DNA of 64,000 bases from Labedella endophytica (GTDB taxonomy: Bacteria > Actinomycetota > Actinomycetes > Actinomycetales > Microbacteriaceae): positions 124,001 to 188,000 of the forward strand of contig NZ_RZGZ01000005.1 of NCBI RefSeq assembly GCF_003990045.1, read 5' to 3'. The translations under genes and the position numbers were made by a program. Position 1 is the stretch's first letter; every line of letters starts with the position of its first letter. The notes beneath the pieces were generated by a model. That model did not search any database and had not been told where the DNA came from. It saw only the letters and a list, made by a program, of their open reading frames with translations. Shown here piece after piece: positions 24,131-33,210 of this stretch.

Positions 24131-25093
24131 TCAGACGAGCCCGGCGTTCTCGGGCATGGAAGCACGGCGGCGCGCGGCGGTGACGTCGGTGAGGATCCCC
24201 CCGGCGACGGCGGCTGCGTGACCCGCCGCGACGACGAGCTGCTGCGGGCCGGGCGGGGTGACGTCACCGGCGGCGTAGAGGCCGGGAACACTCGTCCGAC
24301 CGACGGCGTCCGTTCGGACGAGACCGAGGTCGTCGCGAGCGAGCTCCGTGCCGATCGGTTCCAGGTACGCGAGCGTCGCCTCCCAGCGGGGGCGGACGAA
24401 CCCGCCGGAACGCGGAACCGTCTCCCCCGTGTCGAGCGTGACGCCGGTGAGACCCGAGCGGTCGCCGTCGAGGGAAACGATCGGCGCGTGCTCGACGCGC
24501 ACCCCCGCAGCCTCGAGGTCCTCACGATCCGTCTCCGACACGGCGTCCACGCCGGCGCCGTTCGTGAACACGACGACGTCGTCCGTCCACTGCAGGGTGC
24601 GCCAGGCGACGTCGGCCAGGTCGTCCGTCTCACCGATGACGGCGAGGGCCTCGCCGGCCTTCTCGTAGCCGTCACACGTGAGACAGCTGTGCAGGCTCGT
24701 GCCGTAGTAGGCGCGCATGTTCGTGACGTCGGGAAGCGTCTCCGCGAGCCCCGAGGTCACGAGCACATGCGTGGCCGTCACGTCCTGGTCCGGAGCACCA
24801 CGGACCCCCGTGGCGCGGACGCGGAACCCGTCGTCGTCGCGCTCGATCGAGGTGACGAGCGCGAACGCGACCTGCGCCTCGTCGTATCCGTCGACCTCCG
24901 CACGGCCGAGAGCACGCAGCTCGTGCGGCGCGATACCGTCCCGCGTGAGGAAGCCGTGCGACACGAGGGTCGCGGAATGGCGCGGACGATTGCTGTCGAG
25001 GACGAGGACGCGCAGCCGCGCTCGCACGAGGTTGAGCGCGGCGGAGAGACCGGCCGGTCCCCCGCCGACGACGACGACGTCCCAGTCGCTCAT
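24131..25093 (-). CDS. NAD(P)/FAD-dependent oxidoreductase, thioredoxin-reductase-like
   Basis: A 320-residue flavin disulfide reductase. It has an FAD motif [16 protein letters not shown] (residues 7-22), a redox pair in [12 protein letters not shown] (CxxC, near residues 136-139), a second nucleotide-binding region ([15 protein letters not shown]) that lacks the usual GxGxxA, and the closing FAD motif [21 protein letters not shown]. It resembles TrxB but the degenerate NADPH motif suggests a paralogue rather than the main thioredoxin reductase. No thioredoxin gene is adjacent. Its ATG overlaps the gltX stop by 4 bases. Confidence 0.87.
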   Translation of the reverse strand: MSDWDVVVVGGGPAGLSAALNLVRARLRVLVLDSNRPRHSATLVSHGFLTRDGIAPHELRALGRAEVDGYDEAQVAFALVTSIERDDDGFRVRATGVRGAPDQDVTATHVLVTSGLAETLPDVTNMRAYYGTSLHSCLTCDGYEKAGEALAVIGETDDLADVAWRTLQWTDDVVVFTNGAGVDAVSETDREDLEAAGVRVEHAPIVSLDGDRSGLTGVTLDTGETVPRSGGFVRPRWEATLAYLEPIGTELARDDLGLVRTDAVGRTSVPGLYAAGDVTPPGPQQLVVAAGHAAAVAGGILTDVTAARRRASMPENAGLV

Positions 25094-26610
25094 GCCGAGA
25101 TCCGCGTCCTCAGGCGCTCGATGCGCGCGAGCGAGTCGTCCCGACCGAGGAGCTCCATGGATTCGAAGAGCGGCGGAGAGACGCGTCGACCGGAGATGGC
25201 GACGCGGACCGGCCCGTAGGCGACGCGCGGCTTCAACCCGAGTCCCTCGACGAGACCACTCGCGAGAGCCGTCTGGATGGCCTCCGTGCGCCAGTCCGAC
25301 TCGGGGATGGCCATGAGGGCCTCCGTCGCCGCGGCGAGCACGTCGCCGGCGTTCACGGGAAGGCCGGCGATCGCGTCGTCCGCGTGCTCGAGTTCGTCGG
25401 CCGTGACGAAGAGGAAGCCGAGCATCCCCGGCGTCTCGCCGAGGAGGCCGACACGCTCCTGCACGAGAGGAGCCGCCTCCACGAGGAGGGCGCGCTGCTC
25501 CGCCGTCGGCTCGCCGGCGAAGACACCGGCATTACGGAGATACGGGATGGTGCGCTCGGCGAAGTCCGCGGTGTCGAGCAGGCGGATGTGGTCGCCGTTG
25601 ATGGACTCGGCCTTCTTGAGATCGAATCGCGCGGGGTTGGGGTTCACGTTCTCCACGTCGAACGCCCCGACCATCTCGTCGAGGCTGAACACGTCTCGAT
25701 CGGCCGAGAATCCCCAGCCGAGCAGCGCGAGGTAGTTCACGAGACCCTCGGGGATGAAGCCCCGGTCACGGTGGTGGAAGAGGTTCGACTCGGGATCGCG
25801 CTTCGACAGCTTCTTATTGCCGTCGCCCATCACGTACGGAAGGTGCCCGAAGCGGGGAACGGCCTCCGTGAGACCGATGTCGACGAGAGCGTGGTAGAGC
25901 GCGATCTGCCGCGGAGTCGACGAGAGGAGGTCCTCGCCGCGCAGGACGTGGGTGATGCCCATGATCGCGTCGTCGACCGGATTCACGAGCGTGTAGAGCG
26001 GCTGACCGTTCGGACGGACGACGACGAAGTCGGTGAAGGAGCCGGCGGGGAAGGTGATCTCCCCCCGCACGAGATCGTCGAACGACAGGTCGACGTCGGG
26101 CACTCGGAGCCGCAGCGCCGGCTGACGACCCTCCGCACGGAAGGCGGCCCGCTGCTCCTCGGTGAGATCGCGATCGGCGTTGTCGTAGCCGAGCTGCTTC
26201 GCCCGGCCGGCCGCCTCGTTGCGCGCGTCGATCTCCTCCGCGTTGGAGTAGCTCTCGTACACATGTCCAGCGGCGACGAGCTTGCCGATCACGTCGGTGT
26301 ACACATCGGCTCGCTGCGACTGGCGGTAGGGGCCGTGCGGTCCTCCCACGTCGATGCCCTCGTCCCAGTCCAGGCCGAGCCACCGGAGGGCCTCGAGGAT
26401 CTGCTCGTAGCTCTCCTCGCTGTCACGGGCGGCGTCCGTGTCCTCGATGCGGAAGACGAACGTCCCGCCGGTGTGGCGGGCGTAGGCCCAGTTGAACAGG
26501 GCTGTGCGGACGAGGCCGACGTGCGGAGTACCCGTCGGAGACGGGCAGAACCGGACGCGGACGTCGGAACCGGTGGCGGAGGAGAACGGAGGAGCGGTGA
26601 GGGCAGACAT
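25090..26610 (-). CDS. gltX: Glutamyl-tRNA synthetase
   Basis: Charges tRNA-Glu, and probably tRNA-Gln, with glutamate. A 506-residue class I synthetase: the HIGH-like motif is in [28 protein letters not shown] (residues 22-49), [10 protein letters not shown] is the acceptor-binding region, and KMSKS appears as [11 protein letters not shown] near residue 260. The C-terminal anticodon-binding domain is complete. ATG 26610 lacks a Shine-Dalgarno; TAGAAT ends 7 nt upstream and shares bases with the stop codon of the preceding MFS gene. The downstream reductase gene is coupled by ATGA. Confidence 0.97.
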   Translation of the reverse strand: MSALTAPPFSSATGSDVRVRFCPSPTGTPHVGLVRTALFNWAYARHTGGTFVFRIEDTDAARDSEESYEQILEALRWLGLDWDEGIDVGGPHGPYRQSQRADVYTDVIGKLVAAGHVYESYSNAEEIDARNEAAGRAKQLGYDNADRDLTEEQRAAFRAEGRQPALRLRVPDVDLSFDDLVRGEITFPAGSFTDFVVVRPNGQPLYTLVNPVDDAIMGITHVLRGEDLLSSTPRQIALYHALVDIGLTEAVPRFGHLPYVMGDGNKKLSKRDPESNLFHHRDRGFIPEGLVNYLALLGWGFSADRDVFSLDEMVGAFDVENVNPNPARFDLKKAESINGDHIRLLDTADFAERTIPYLRNAGVFAGEPTAEQRALLVEAAPLVQERVGLLGETPGMLGFLFVTADELEHADDAIAGLPVNAGDVLAAATEALMAIPESDWRTEAIQTALASGLVEGLGLKPRVAYGPVRVAISGRRVSPPLFESMELLGRDDSLARIERLRTRISA

Positions 26611-26617
26611 CGCTCAC

Positions 26618-26623
26618 ATTCTA
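26618..26623 (-). promoter_or_regulatory. -10 box of gltX built on an upstream stop codon
   Basis: TAGAAT on the minus strand, 7 nt before ATG 26610. Its first three bases are the TAG stop of the upstream MFS gene. Confidence 0.5.
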
Positions 26624-27919
26624 TCCGCGCCGGGATGCCTCGTCCGGGGTGGGCTCGTCGGGGGTGGGCTCGCTGGCATCGACGAGACCCTCCCGCCTCG
26701 ACCGCGACACGACGAGGAAGCCCGCGGCGACCACGACGGCGACGATGGCGAGGGACGCGAGCGCGAGCCCGCCGTAGCCGATCTGCGCGAGCACGACTCC
26801 CGCGAGCGCGCCGGCGGCGGCCCCGCCGAGGTTCATCGTGAGGTCGGTGCGCCCCTGGACGCGCGGGCGATCGGCCACGGGCGTCGACTCGGTCACGAGG
26901 GCCGAGCCCGCGATCGTCGACGCGCTCCATCCCACCCCGAGGATCACGAGTCCCGTTCCCACGAGAACACTGTCGTGCGCTCCGACGGCCGCCACGACGA
27001 GGGCCACCGCGAGGAGGAGCTGACCCAGGAAGACGAGCCGGATGCGACCGAACCGATCCGCGAGCCACCCGAACACCGGCGAGAGCGCGTACATCCCCGC
27101 GATGTGGAGGCTGATCGTGAAACCGACGACGGCGTCCGCATCCCCGTGGTGGTGCAGCTGGAGCGGAGTCATCGCCATGACCGCCACCATCACCGCGTGA
27201 CTCAGGCTCACCGCGAGGATGGCGAATCGGCGGAACGACGCCGACGGCGCGACCCCTGGACCGACCGGTCCGCGACCGGAGCCGCCCTCCCGTGCGCGAC
27301 GGCGACTCTCGAGCAACGGGTCGGGCCGCAGCCCGACGAGGTAGACGGTCGCGGCGAGGAGGCCGCTCACGATGCTGAACAGGAACGGTCCGGTCCGATC
27401 GGGGAGTCCGAGCGCCGCACCGAGCACGGCTCCGGGGCCGACGAGGTTGGGGCCGAGGACGGCTCCGATCGTCGTCGCCCAGACCACGACTGACAGATCG
27501 CGGGCTCGCGTCGTCGAGTCCGAGAGATCCGTCGCGGCGAAACGAGCCTGCAGCCCCACCGCCGACCCCACACCGACCAACAGGAACGACGCGAAGAGCC
27601 ACACCGCCGACGAGGACGCGACCGCACCGATCGTCGAGGCGGCTCCAAGCGCGCTCAGGAGAACTCCGCTCGCGAGCGCCGTGCGGCGCCCTGTGCGGAC
27701 GGCGAGTCGTGCGAGCGGCACGGCGGCGATCGCCGCCCCCAGCGTCAGGAACGTCGACGCGAGACCCGAGAGCGCCTCGGAGCCCGTGACATCCGAGGCG
27801 AGGAGGGCGCCGAGCGAGATGGTCGCACCCGCCGAGACACCGCCGAGGATCTGCCCGGCGACGAGCACGCCGACGATCCGGGGACGTACCCGGTCGCGGG
27901 CGACGTCCCCCGCGGTCAC
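26621..27919 (-). CDS. MFS transporter
   Basis: A 432-residue major facilitator protein with about 12 membrane segments. A basic cytoplasmic loop (ESRRRAREGGSGRG, near residue 205) separates the two halves. It shows PLARLAVRTGRRTAL, a motif-A-like loop after the second segment, and the counterpart FGWLADRFGRIRLVF in the second half. It ends in an acidic repeat (EPTPDEPTPDEA). Substrate unknown; such transporters often export drugs. GTG 27919 overlaps the stop of the FAH-family gene (GTGA). Confidence 0.88.
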   Translation of the reverse strand: MTAGDVARDRVRPRIVGVLVAGQILGGVSAGATISLGALLASDVTGSEALSGLASTFLTLGAAIAAVPLARLAVRTGRRTALASGVLLSALGAASTIGAVASSSAVWLFASFLLVGVGSAVGLQARFAATDLSDSTTRARDLSVVVWATTIGAVLGPNLVGPGAVLGAALGLPDRTGPFLFSIVSGLLAATVYLVGLRPDPLLESRRRAREGGSGRGPVGPGVAPSASFRRFAILAVSLSHAVMVAVMAMTPLQLHHHGDADAVVGFTISLHIAGMYALSPVFGWLADRFGRIRLVFLGQLLLAVALVVAAVGAHDSVLVGTGLVILGVGWSASTIAGSALVTESTPVADRPRVQGRTDLTMNLGGAAAGALAGVVLAQIGYGGLALASLAIVAVVVAAGFLVVSRSRREGLVDASEPTPDEPTPDEASRRG

Positions 27920-28689
27920 GAGCGGGGAGCGGCGACCGGGTTCGAGAGGCTGCCGATCCCGGAGATCGTCACCTCCACGACGTCACCGGCACGGATCGGG
28001 CCGACGCCGGCGGGGGTCCCGGTGAGGATGAGGTCGCCCGGGAGCAGCGTGAAGACGCTCGAGGCATAGGCGACGATGTCTTCGACCCCGTGCACCATGT
28101 CCGTGAGCGGACCGGACTGCTTGACCTCGCCGTTGACGGTCGTGGTGATCGTGCCCGACGCGACGTCGAAGTCCGTCTCGACGAACGGTCCGATGGGGCA
28201 GAACGTGTCGAAGCCCTTCGCCCGGGTCCACTGATCGTCCGAGCGCTGCAGATCCCGAGCGGTCACGTCGTTGGCGACCGTGTACCCGAAGATCACCTCA
28301 TGGGCGCGATCGGCCGTGACGTTCTTGGCGATGCTCCCGATCACGATCGCGAGCTCGCCCTCGAAGTCGACCTGCGACGACTGGCGGGGTAGCACGATCG
28401 TGTCGCCCGGCCCGACGACCGACGTGTTGGGCTTGAGGAACAGCAGCGGCTCCGACGGCGGGGTGTCCCCACCCATCTCCTGGACGTGGTCGACGTAGTT
28501 CCGCCCCACGCCCACGACCTTCGAGCGCGGGATCGACGGGGCGAGCAGCGTCGCCTGGGCGAGCGGGACGCGCTCGCCCGTGGTGTCGAGGCCCTGGAAC
28601 ATGGGGTCGCCCCCGAGGACGACGAGGTCATCTCCGTCGAGGATGCCGAAGCGGATGGATCCGGACGTGCTGAATCGCGCGATCTTCAT
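27916..28689 (-). CDS. Fumarylacetoacetate hydrolase family protein
   Basis: A 257-residue enzyme of the FAH superfamily (acylpyruvate or 2-hydroxyhepta-2,4-diene-1,7-dioate type). Core motifs are VGVGRNYVDHVQEM, the metal-binding QVDFEGELAIVIG (Glu-x-Glu), GYTVANDVTARDLQ and TGTPAGVGPI. These enzymes cleave C-C bonds of beta-diketo acids or decarboxylate oxaloacetate with Mg2+. The physiological substrate is not evident; no aromatic-degradation genes lie nearby. It is followed by the MFS gene with a 4-base overlap. The ATG has TAGGCT 6 nt upstream, overlapping the ilvE stop. Confidence 0.9.
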   Translation of the reverse strand: MKIARFSTSGSIRFGILDGDDLVVLGGDPMFQGLDTTGERVPLAQATLLAPSIPRSKVVGVGRNYVDHVQEMGGDTPPSEPLLFLKPNTSVVGPGDTIVLPRQSSQVDFEGELAIVIGSIAKNVTADRAHEVIFGYTVANDVTARDLQRSDDQWTRAKGFDTFCPIGPFVETDFDVASGTITTTVNGEVKQSGPLTDMVHGVEDIVAYASSVFTLLPGDLILTGTPAGVGPIRAGDVVEVTISGIGSLSNPVAAPRS

Positions 28690-28695
28690 GCGACC

Positions 28696-28701
28696 AGCCT
28701 A
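28696..28701 (-). promoter_or_regulatory. -10 box of the FAH gene built on the ilvE stop codon
   Basis: TAGGCT on the minus strand, 6 nt before ATG 28689. The first three bases are the TAG stop of ilvE. Confidence 0.5.
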
Positions 28702-29808
28702 GGCGTCGAGCCGCGTGAGCCACCCGTGGCGGTCCGCGATGCGGCCGTACTGGATGTCGGTGAGCTCCGAGCGGATCGACATGGTGAGCTCGCCGGCCGG
28801 GGCGGTCGGGTCTCCGACGGAGAACCCCTCCCCCTTGAGCTCGCCGATGGGAGTGATGACGGCGGCCGTCCCGCACGCGAAGACCTCGGCGATCTCGCCG
28901 GAGGCGACCCCGTCCCGCCACTCGTCGATGAGGACCTCGCGCTCCTCCACCTCGATGCCGCGGTCGCGCACGAGCTGGATGATGCTCTCCCGCGTGACGC
29001 CCTCGAGGATCGCGCCGGAGAGCGCCGGGGTCACGACGCGGCCGTCGCGGTAGACGAGGAAGACGTTCATCCCGCCGAGCTCGTCGACGCGCGTGCCGGT
29101 CTCCGCATCGAGGAACAGGACCTGGGCGCAGCCGTTGGCCGCCGCCTCGTTCTGAGGGAGGAGCGATGCGGCGTAGTTTCCGCCGCACTTCGCGGCGCCC
29201 GTCCCGCCACGACCCGCCCGCGAGTACTCGGTGGACAGCCAGATCGACACGGGCTTCACTCCCCCGGTGAAGTAGGCGCCGGCCGGGCTCGCGATCACGT
29301 AGTAGCCCACGCGCTGCGCCGAACGCACGCCGAGGAACGATTCGTTCGCGATCATGAAGGGCCGGAGGTACAGGCTCTGGTCGTCACCGGACGGTACCCA
29401 GGCGAGATCCGTGCGGACCATCTCCTTCACCGAGTCGATGAACGTCTCGGTCGGGAGTTCGGGAAGCGCGAGCCGACGCGCCGACCGCTGCAGCCGCTCC
29501 GCGTTCTTCTCCGGACGGAACGTCCAGACGGAGCCGTCCGCGTGACGGTAGGCCTTGAGTCCCTCGAAGATCTCCTGGGCGTAGTGCAGCACGGAGGCGG
29601 CGGGGTCGAGCAGGAGCGGGCCGTACGGCTGAACGCGCGCGTCGTGCCAGCCTCCCTCGATCGTCCAGTCGATGGCGACCATGTGGTCCGTGAAGTGCTT
29701 GCCGAAGCCCGGTTCGGCGAGGATCTCCGCGCGCTCGGCGTCGGAGCGGGGGGACGTGGACGCGGTGCGGTCGAAGGCGAGCCGTTCCGCGGTGGGGGTG
29801 CTGCTCAT
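28699..29808 (-). CDS. ilvE: Branched-chain amino acid aminotransferase
   Basis: Performs the last step of valine, leucine and isoleucine synthesis, transferring an amino group from glutamate with PLP. 369 residues, class IV fold: [16 protein letters not shown] near residues 73-88, [18 protein letters not shown], and the PLP lysine in [15 protein letters not shown] near residue 215. The conserved [10 protein letters not shown] loop lies near the C-terminus. Its ATG overlaps the leuB stop by 4 bases, so leuB and ilvE form an operon. Its stop TAG appears to double as a promoter element for the next gene. Confidence 0.97.
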   Translation of the reverse strand: MSSTPTAERLAFDRTASTSPRSDAERAEILAEPGFGKHFTDHMVAIDWTIEGGWHDARVQPYGPLLLDPAASVLHYAQEIFEGLKAYRHADGSVWTFRPEKNAERLQRSARRLALPELPTETFIDSVKEMVRTDLAWVPSGDDQSLYLRPFMIANESFLGVRSAQRVGYYVIASPAGAYFTGGVKPVSIWLSTEYSRAGRGGTGAAKCGGNYAASLLPQNEAAANGCAQVLFLDAETGTRVDELGGMNVFLVYRDGRVVTPALSGAILEGVTRESIIQLVRDRGIEVEEREVLIDEWRDGVASGEIAEVFACGTAAVITPIGELKGEGFSVGDPTAPAGELTMSIRSELTDIQYGRIADRHGWLTRLDA

Positions 29809-30887
29809 GAGGGGTCCTTGGGTGCGTCGGTGGTGCGGTGGGAGACGGCGAGGGCGATCGCGTCGCCGATCTCACGGGTCGTGCGGGTCCGTCCGGCGCG
29901 ATCCGCGATGTCCGCGGTGACCGCCTTCGTCACGGCGGCCGAGGCCTCCGCGAGTCCGAGGTGGTCGAGCAGGAGCGCCACGGAGAGGATCGCCGCCGTC
30001 GGGTCGGCCTTCTGGGTGCCCGCGATGTCGGGAGCCGAGCCGTGTACCGGCTCGAACATGCTCGGAGACGTGCCGTCCGGGTTGATGTTGCCGGAGGCCG
30101 CCAGGCCGATGCCGCCGCTGATCGCGCCGGCCAGATCGGTCAGGATGTCACCGAAGAGGTTGTCGGTGACCAGGACGTCGAATCTAGCAGGATTCGTGAC
30201 GAGGAAGATCGTCGCCGCGTCGACGTGGAGGTAGTCGACCTCGACGTCTCGGAACTCCGTGCCGACCGCGTCCACGACGCGCTTCCACAGCGACCCGGCG
30301 AACGTGAGCACATTGGTCTTGTGCACGAGAGTGAGCTTCCGGCGACGCGACTGCGCCGTGCGGAACGCGTAGCGGACGACGCGCTCGACGCCGAACGCGG
30401 TGTTCACGGAGACCTCGTTCGCGATCTCGTGCGGCGTCCCGGTGCGGATACTGCCGCCGTTGCCCACGTACGGACCCTCCGTGCCCTCGCGTACGACGAC
30501 GAAATCCACCTCGCCGGCGTCCGCGAGAGGGCTCGGGACCCCTGGATAGATCCGCGTCGGACGAAGGTTGACGTAGTGGTCGAGGGTGAACCGCAGCCGC
30601 AGGAGGAGACCACGCTCGATGTTCGCGCCGACGAGGCGCGGGTCCCCGGGCACGCCGCCGACAGCCCCGAGGAGGATCGCGTCGTGTGAGGCGATCGATG
30701 CGAGGTCGTCGTCGGTCAGGACGTCGCCCGTCTCGAGGTAGCGGGCGGCGCCGAGCGAGAAGGTGGTCTCGTCGAACTCGACGTCGTGGCCGGCCGTGAC
30801 CGCATGGAGCACCTTGAGCGCTTCCGCGACGACCTCCGGTCCGATTCCATCTCCGGGGATGACGGCGAGTGAGACGGTGCGCGGCAT
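29805..30887 (-). CDS. leuB: 3-isopropylmalate dehydrogenase
   Basis: Oxidatively decarboxylates 3-isopropylmalate with NAD+ in leucine synthesis. 360 residues: [12 protein letters not shown] (residues 8-19), the substrate-binding [16 protein letters not shown], the catalytic region [17 protein letters not shown], the Mg2+ site [13 protein letters not shown], and the NAD+ loop [24 protein letters not shown] precedes ATG 30887. It is apparently the first gene of leuB-ilvE. No leucine-rich leader was found upstream, in contrast to leuCD. Confidence 0.97.
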   Translation of the reverse strand: MPRTVSLAVIPGDGIGPEVVAEALKVLHAVTAGHDVEFDETTFSLGAARYLETGDVLTDDDLASIASHDAILLGAVGGVPGDPRLVGANIERGLLLRLRFTLDHYVNLRPTRIYPGVPSPLADAGEVDFVVVREGTEGPYVGNGGSIRTGTPHEIANEVSVNTAFGVERVVRYAFRTAQSRRRKLTLVHKTNVLTFAGSLWKRVVDAVGTEFRDVEVDYLHVDAATIFLVTNPARFDVLVTDNLFGDILTDLAGAISGGIGLAASGNINPDGTSPSMFEPVHGSAPDIAGTQKADPTAAILSVALLLDHLGLAEASAAVTKAVTADIADRAGRTRTTREIGDAIALAVSHRTTDAPKDPS

Positions 30888-30917
30888 GAGGCTCCTACTG
30901 GGGTCTGGATTGGCTCC

Positions 30918-30923
30918 AGCCTA
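30918..30923 (-). promoter_or_regulatory. Candidate -10 box of leuB
   Basis: TAGGCT on the minus strand about 30 nt before the leuB ATG. The -35 region (GCGTTC) is weak. Confidence 0.35.
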
Positions 30924-30961
30924 CCCGCGCGCCCAGCGCCGAACGCACGGACGCGATGGCG

Positions 30962-32494
30962 TCAGCGCGCCTTCCGGAGGGTGGTGCGGGCGACGACCAT
31001 CGCCGCGACGATGAGCGCCGATCCGATCCACGCCGCCACACCGACCCCGCTGTCGAACGCGTCCCGCGCCGAGGCGAGCAGCGCCTCCCCGACCTCCGCG
31101 GGTACCTGCTCCGCGACGGAGACCGCTCCGCCGAGGGTCTCCCCCGCCGCGGCGCTCTGCGCATCGGTGAGGGACGCGGGGAGCGCGACGTTGGCGCGGT
31201 ACGACGCCGTGAGGATGGTTCCGAGCACGGCCGTTCCCAGCACGGCACCGAGTTCGTAAGCCGTCTCGGACACCGCCGACGCCGCACCCGCCTTCTCGGC
31301 CGGAGCCGTCGCGATGATGAGCTCGTTGGACACCGTCTCGGCCGCGCCGATCCCGAGCCCGAGTCCCATGAAGATGAGCGCGAGCGCCACGGCCGTCAGC
31401 TGGCCGCCGGAGACCGCCACGAGCGCGTACGCCACCGCCGAGATGCTGAGGCCCACGGGGATGACGATCGACGGGCGCACGCGCTTCGCGATCGGCACCA
31501 CGAGGAGCCCCGATGCGATCATGACGACGAGCCCTGGGACGAGGACGAGGCCGGCGTCGAGGGGCGACATCCCGAGCACGAGTTGCAGGTGCTGCGACAC
31601 GAAGAACAGGCCGCCGACGAACGCCGTGACGCTCAGGAGGTTGACGCCCACGGCACCGCTGAACGAGCCGCGACGGAAGAGGCTCATGTCGAGCATGGGC
31701 GTCGATGCGCGCAGCTGCCTCCGCACGAACGCGAAGCCGCTCGCAAGGCCGATCACCACGCCCACAACCGAGTCGACGGCGAAGCCGTGGCTCGCGACGC
31801 TCTTGATCGCGTAGACGATCGGGAGCATCGTCGTGAGCGACAGCACGATGCTGATCGGGTCGATGGGGCCGGGCGCGGGATCCCGCGACTCGGGGACGAG
31901 CAGGGGTACCAGGATGACGAGCGGGACGAGGACGGGGACCGCGAGGAGGAACACGGATCCCCACCAGAAGTGCTCGAGCAGGATCCCGCCCACGATCGGT
32001 CCGAGGGCGCTCCCCCCGGCGAAACCCGACGCCCAGACGGCGATCGCGAGACGCCGCTGCTCCCGATCGACGAAGACGCTCCGCAGGAGCGACAGGGTCG
32101 ATGGCATGAGCATCGCGCCGAAGACACCGAGGAGGGCGCGCGCGGCGATGAGGGCGGAGACGTCCGGAGCGAAGGCCGCGAGGGCGGACACGATACCGAA
32201 GCCGGTCGCACCGATCAGCAGGAGTCGCCGGCGACCGAAGCGGTCGCCGAGGCTGCCCATCGGCACGAGCAGGCCGGCGAGCACGAGCGGGTAGACATCG
32301 ATCATCCAGAGCAACTGCACGCCGGTGGGACGCAATGCCTCCGAGATGGCCGGAAGGGCGAAGTTCAGCACGGTGTTGTCGACCGACACGAGGAGCACCG
32401 GGAGCATGAGGACCACGAGGGCGCCCCACTCTCGGAGACCGGCGCGGGGGCCGTTCGTGGTCGTGAGGGCGTCGGTGGACAAGGGGGTGCTCAT
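30962..32494 (-). CDS. DHA2-family MFS drug exporter (EmrB/QacA type)
   Basis: A 510-residue transporter with about 14 membrane segments, the hallmark of the DHA2 family that expels drugs with protons. Motif D1 appears as LLVSVDNTVLNFALPAI (near residues 33-49). Motif A is GSLGDRFGRRRLLLIG (near 78-93) and motif C-like sequence occurs in segment 5 (GSALGPIVGGILL). Start ATG 32494 has AAAGG 7 nt upstream; a longer in-frame start upstream would run through the operator. It is divergent from a TetR regulator, and a palindrome covers its -10 box. Confidence 0.92.
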   Translation of the reverse strand: MSTPLSTDALTTTNGPRAGLREWGALVVLMLPVLLVSVDNTVLNFALPAISEALRPTGVQLLWMIDVYPLVLAGLLVPMGSLGDRFGRRRLLLIGATGFGIVSALAAFAPDVSALIAARALLGVFGAMLMPSTLSLLRSVFVDREQRRLAIAVWASGFAGGSALGPIVGGILLEHFWWGSVFLLAVPVLVPLVILVPLLVPESRDPAPGPIDPISIVLSLTTMLPIVYAIKSVASHGFAVDSVVGVVIGLASGFAFVRRQLRASTPMLDMSLFRRGSFSGAVGVNLLSVTAFVGGLFFVSQHLQLVLGMSPLDAGLVLVPGLVVMIASGLLVVPIAKRVRPSIVIPVGLSISAVAYALVAVSGGQLTAVALALIFMGLGLGIGAAETVSNELIIATAPAEKAGAASAVSETAYELGAVLGTAVLGTILTASYRANVALPASLTDAQSAAAGETLGGAVSVAEQVPAEVGEALLASARDAFDSGVGVAAWIGSALIVAAMVVARTTLRKAR

Positions 32495-32519
32495 GGTCGT
32501 GCCTTTCGGGATCGTCATC

Positions 32520-32541
32520 ACTATACCGTCTGGTCGGTACA
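32520..32541. promoter_or_regulatory. TetR-type operator over the drug-exporter promoter
   Basis: Palindrome TACCG-TCTGGT-CGGTA (32524-32539), resembling QacR/AcrR-like sites. The exporter -10 box TATAGT (minus strand, 32520-32525) overlaps its left edge. Binding of the divergent TetR protein would block the exporter promoter. Confidence 0.65.
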
Positions 32542-32569
32542 GTTGGCATCCCCGGCGCTCCTCCCTCAC

Positions 32570-32575
32570 TACGAT
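32570..32575 (+). promoter_or_regulatory. -10 box of the TetR gene (leaderless)
   Basis: TACGAT, 7 nt before ATG 32583; no Shine-Dalgarno sequence. Confidence 0.45.
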
Positions 32576-32582
32576 GGGCCGT

Positions 32583-33140
32583 ATGGCCAGACCCGATTCG
32601 GCGCGCGACCGCATCCTCGACGCGTTCGAGGAGGTACTCGTCGCGAGCGGGGAACGGGCAGCGACCCTCGACGCCGTCGCCGCGGCCGCCGGGGTCTCGA
32701 AGGGCGGCCTGCTCTACCATTTCGCCTCCAAGGAGGCGCTCGTCGACGGCCTGATCGAGCGCCTCGACGCCTTCGTCGAAGCCGACGACGAGCGCATGCG
32801 CACTGCCGAGGAAGGCGCCGTCGACTACATCATCCGCACGTCGGTCGAGAGCGGCTCCCCCTTCGACCGGGCGCTCATCGCGATGTCCCGCCTGGCGCAG
32901 GGTTCACACGAGAAGGCGCGGACCGCACTCGCCTCGTTCCGCGCACGCTGGGAGACCGCGATCGCGGCCGCCGTGGGCGACCCCGCCGTCGCGCGCGCGG
33001 TCATGCTCGTGAGCGACGGGCTCTACTACAACTCGACGATGCTCGGCGCCTTCGAGACGCGCGATACGCGCGAGGGCGCGATGGACGAGCTGATCGCCGT
33101 GCTCGGACGGCTCACGCCGGCCGACGACCGCAGCAGCTGA
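32583..33140 (+). CDS. TetR/AcrR-family regulator
   Basis: A 185-residue repressor. The N-terminal helix-turn-helix (residues 5-50) is RDRILDAFEEVLVASGERAATLDAVAAAAGVSKGGLLYHFASKEALVDGLI. The remaining helical domain binds an unknown inducer. It sits divergent to a DHA2 drug exporter with a palindromic operator between them, so it very probably represses that exporter until a drug is bound. Start ATG 32583 is supported by a -10 box 7 nt upstream. Confidence 0.93.
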   Translation: MARPDSARDRILDAFEEVLVASGERAATLDAVAAAAGVSKGGLLYHFASKEALVDGLIERLDAFVEADDERMRTAEEGAVDYIIRTSVESGSPFDRALIAMSRLAQGSHEKARTALASFRARWETAIAAAVGDPAVARAVMLVSDGLYYNSTMLGAFETRDTREGAMDELIAVLGRLTPADDRSS

Positions 33141-33156
33141 TACCGCCGCAGACCAG

Positions 33157-33196
33157 GACGGCCCGCCCTCCCGTCTTTCAGGGATGGCGGGCCGTC
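33157..33196. terminator. Bidirectional hairpin between tetR and serA
   Basis: A perfect 11-bp stem (GACGGCCCGCC with GGCGGGCCGTC) between the convergent genes. It has an 18-nt loop (CTCCC can pair with GGGA) and no U-tract. Confidence 0.7.
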
Positions 33197-33210
33197 GCTG
33201 CCGGTCGGGT

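Noticed and set aside
30888-30961. A leucine-rich leader peptide upstream of leuB
   Set aside because: The leader predicted from the TAGGCT box is only about 30 nt and contains no leucine-rich ORF; ilvD likewise has a leaderless start.
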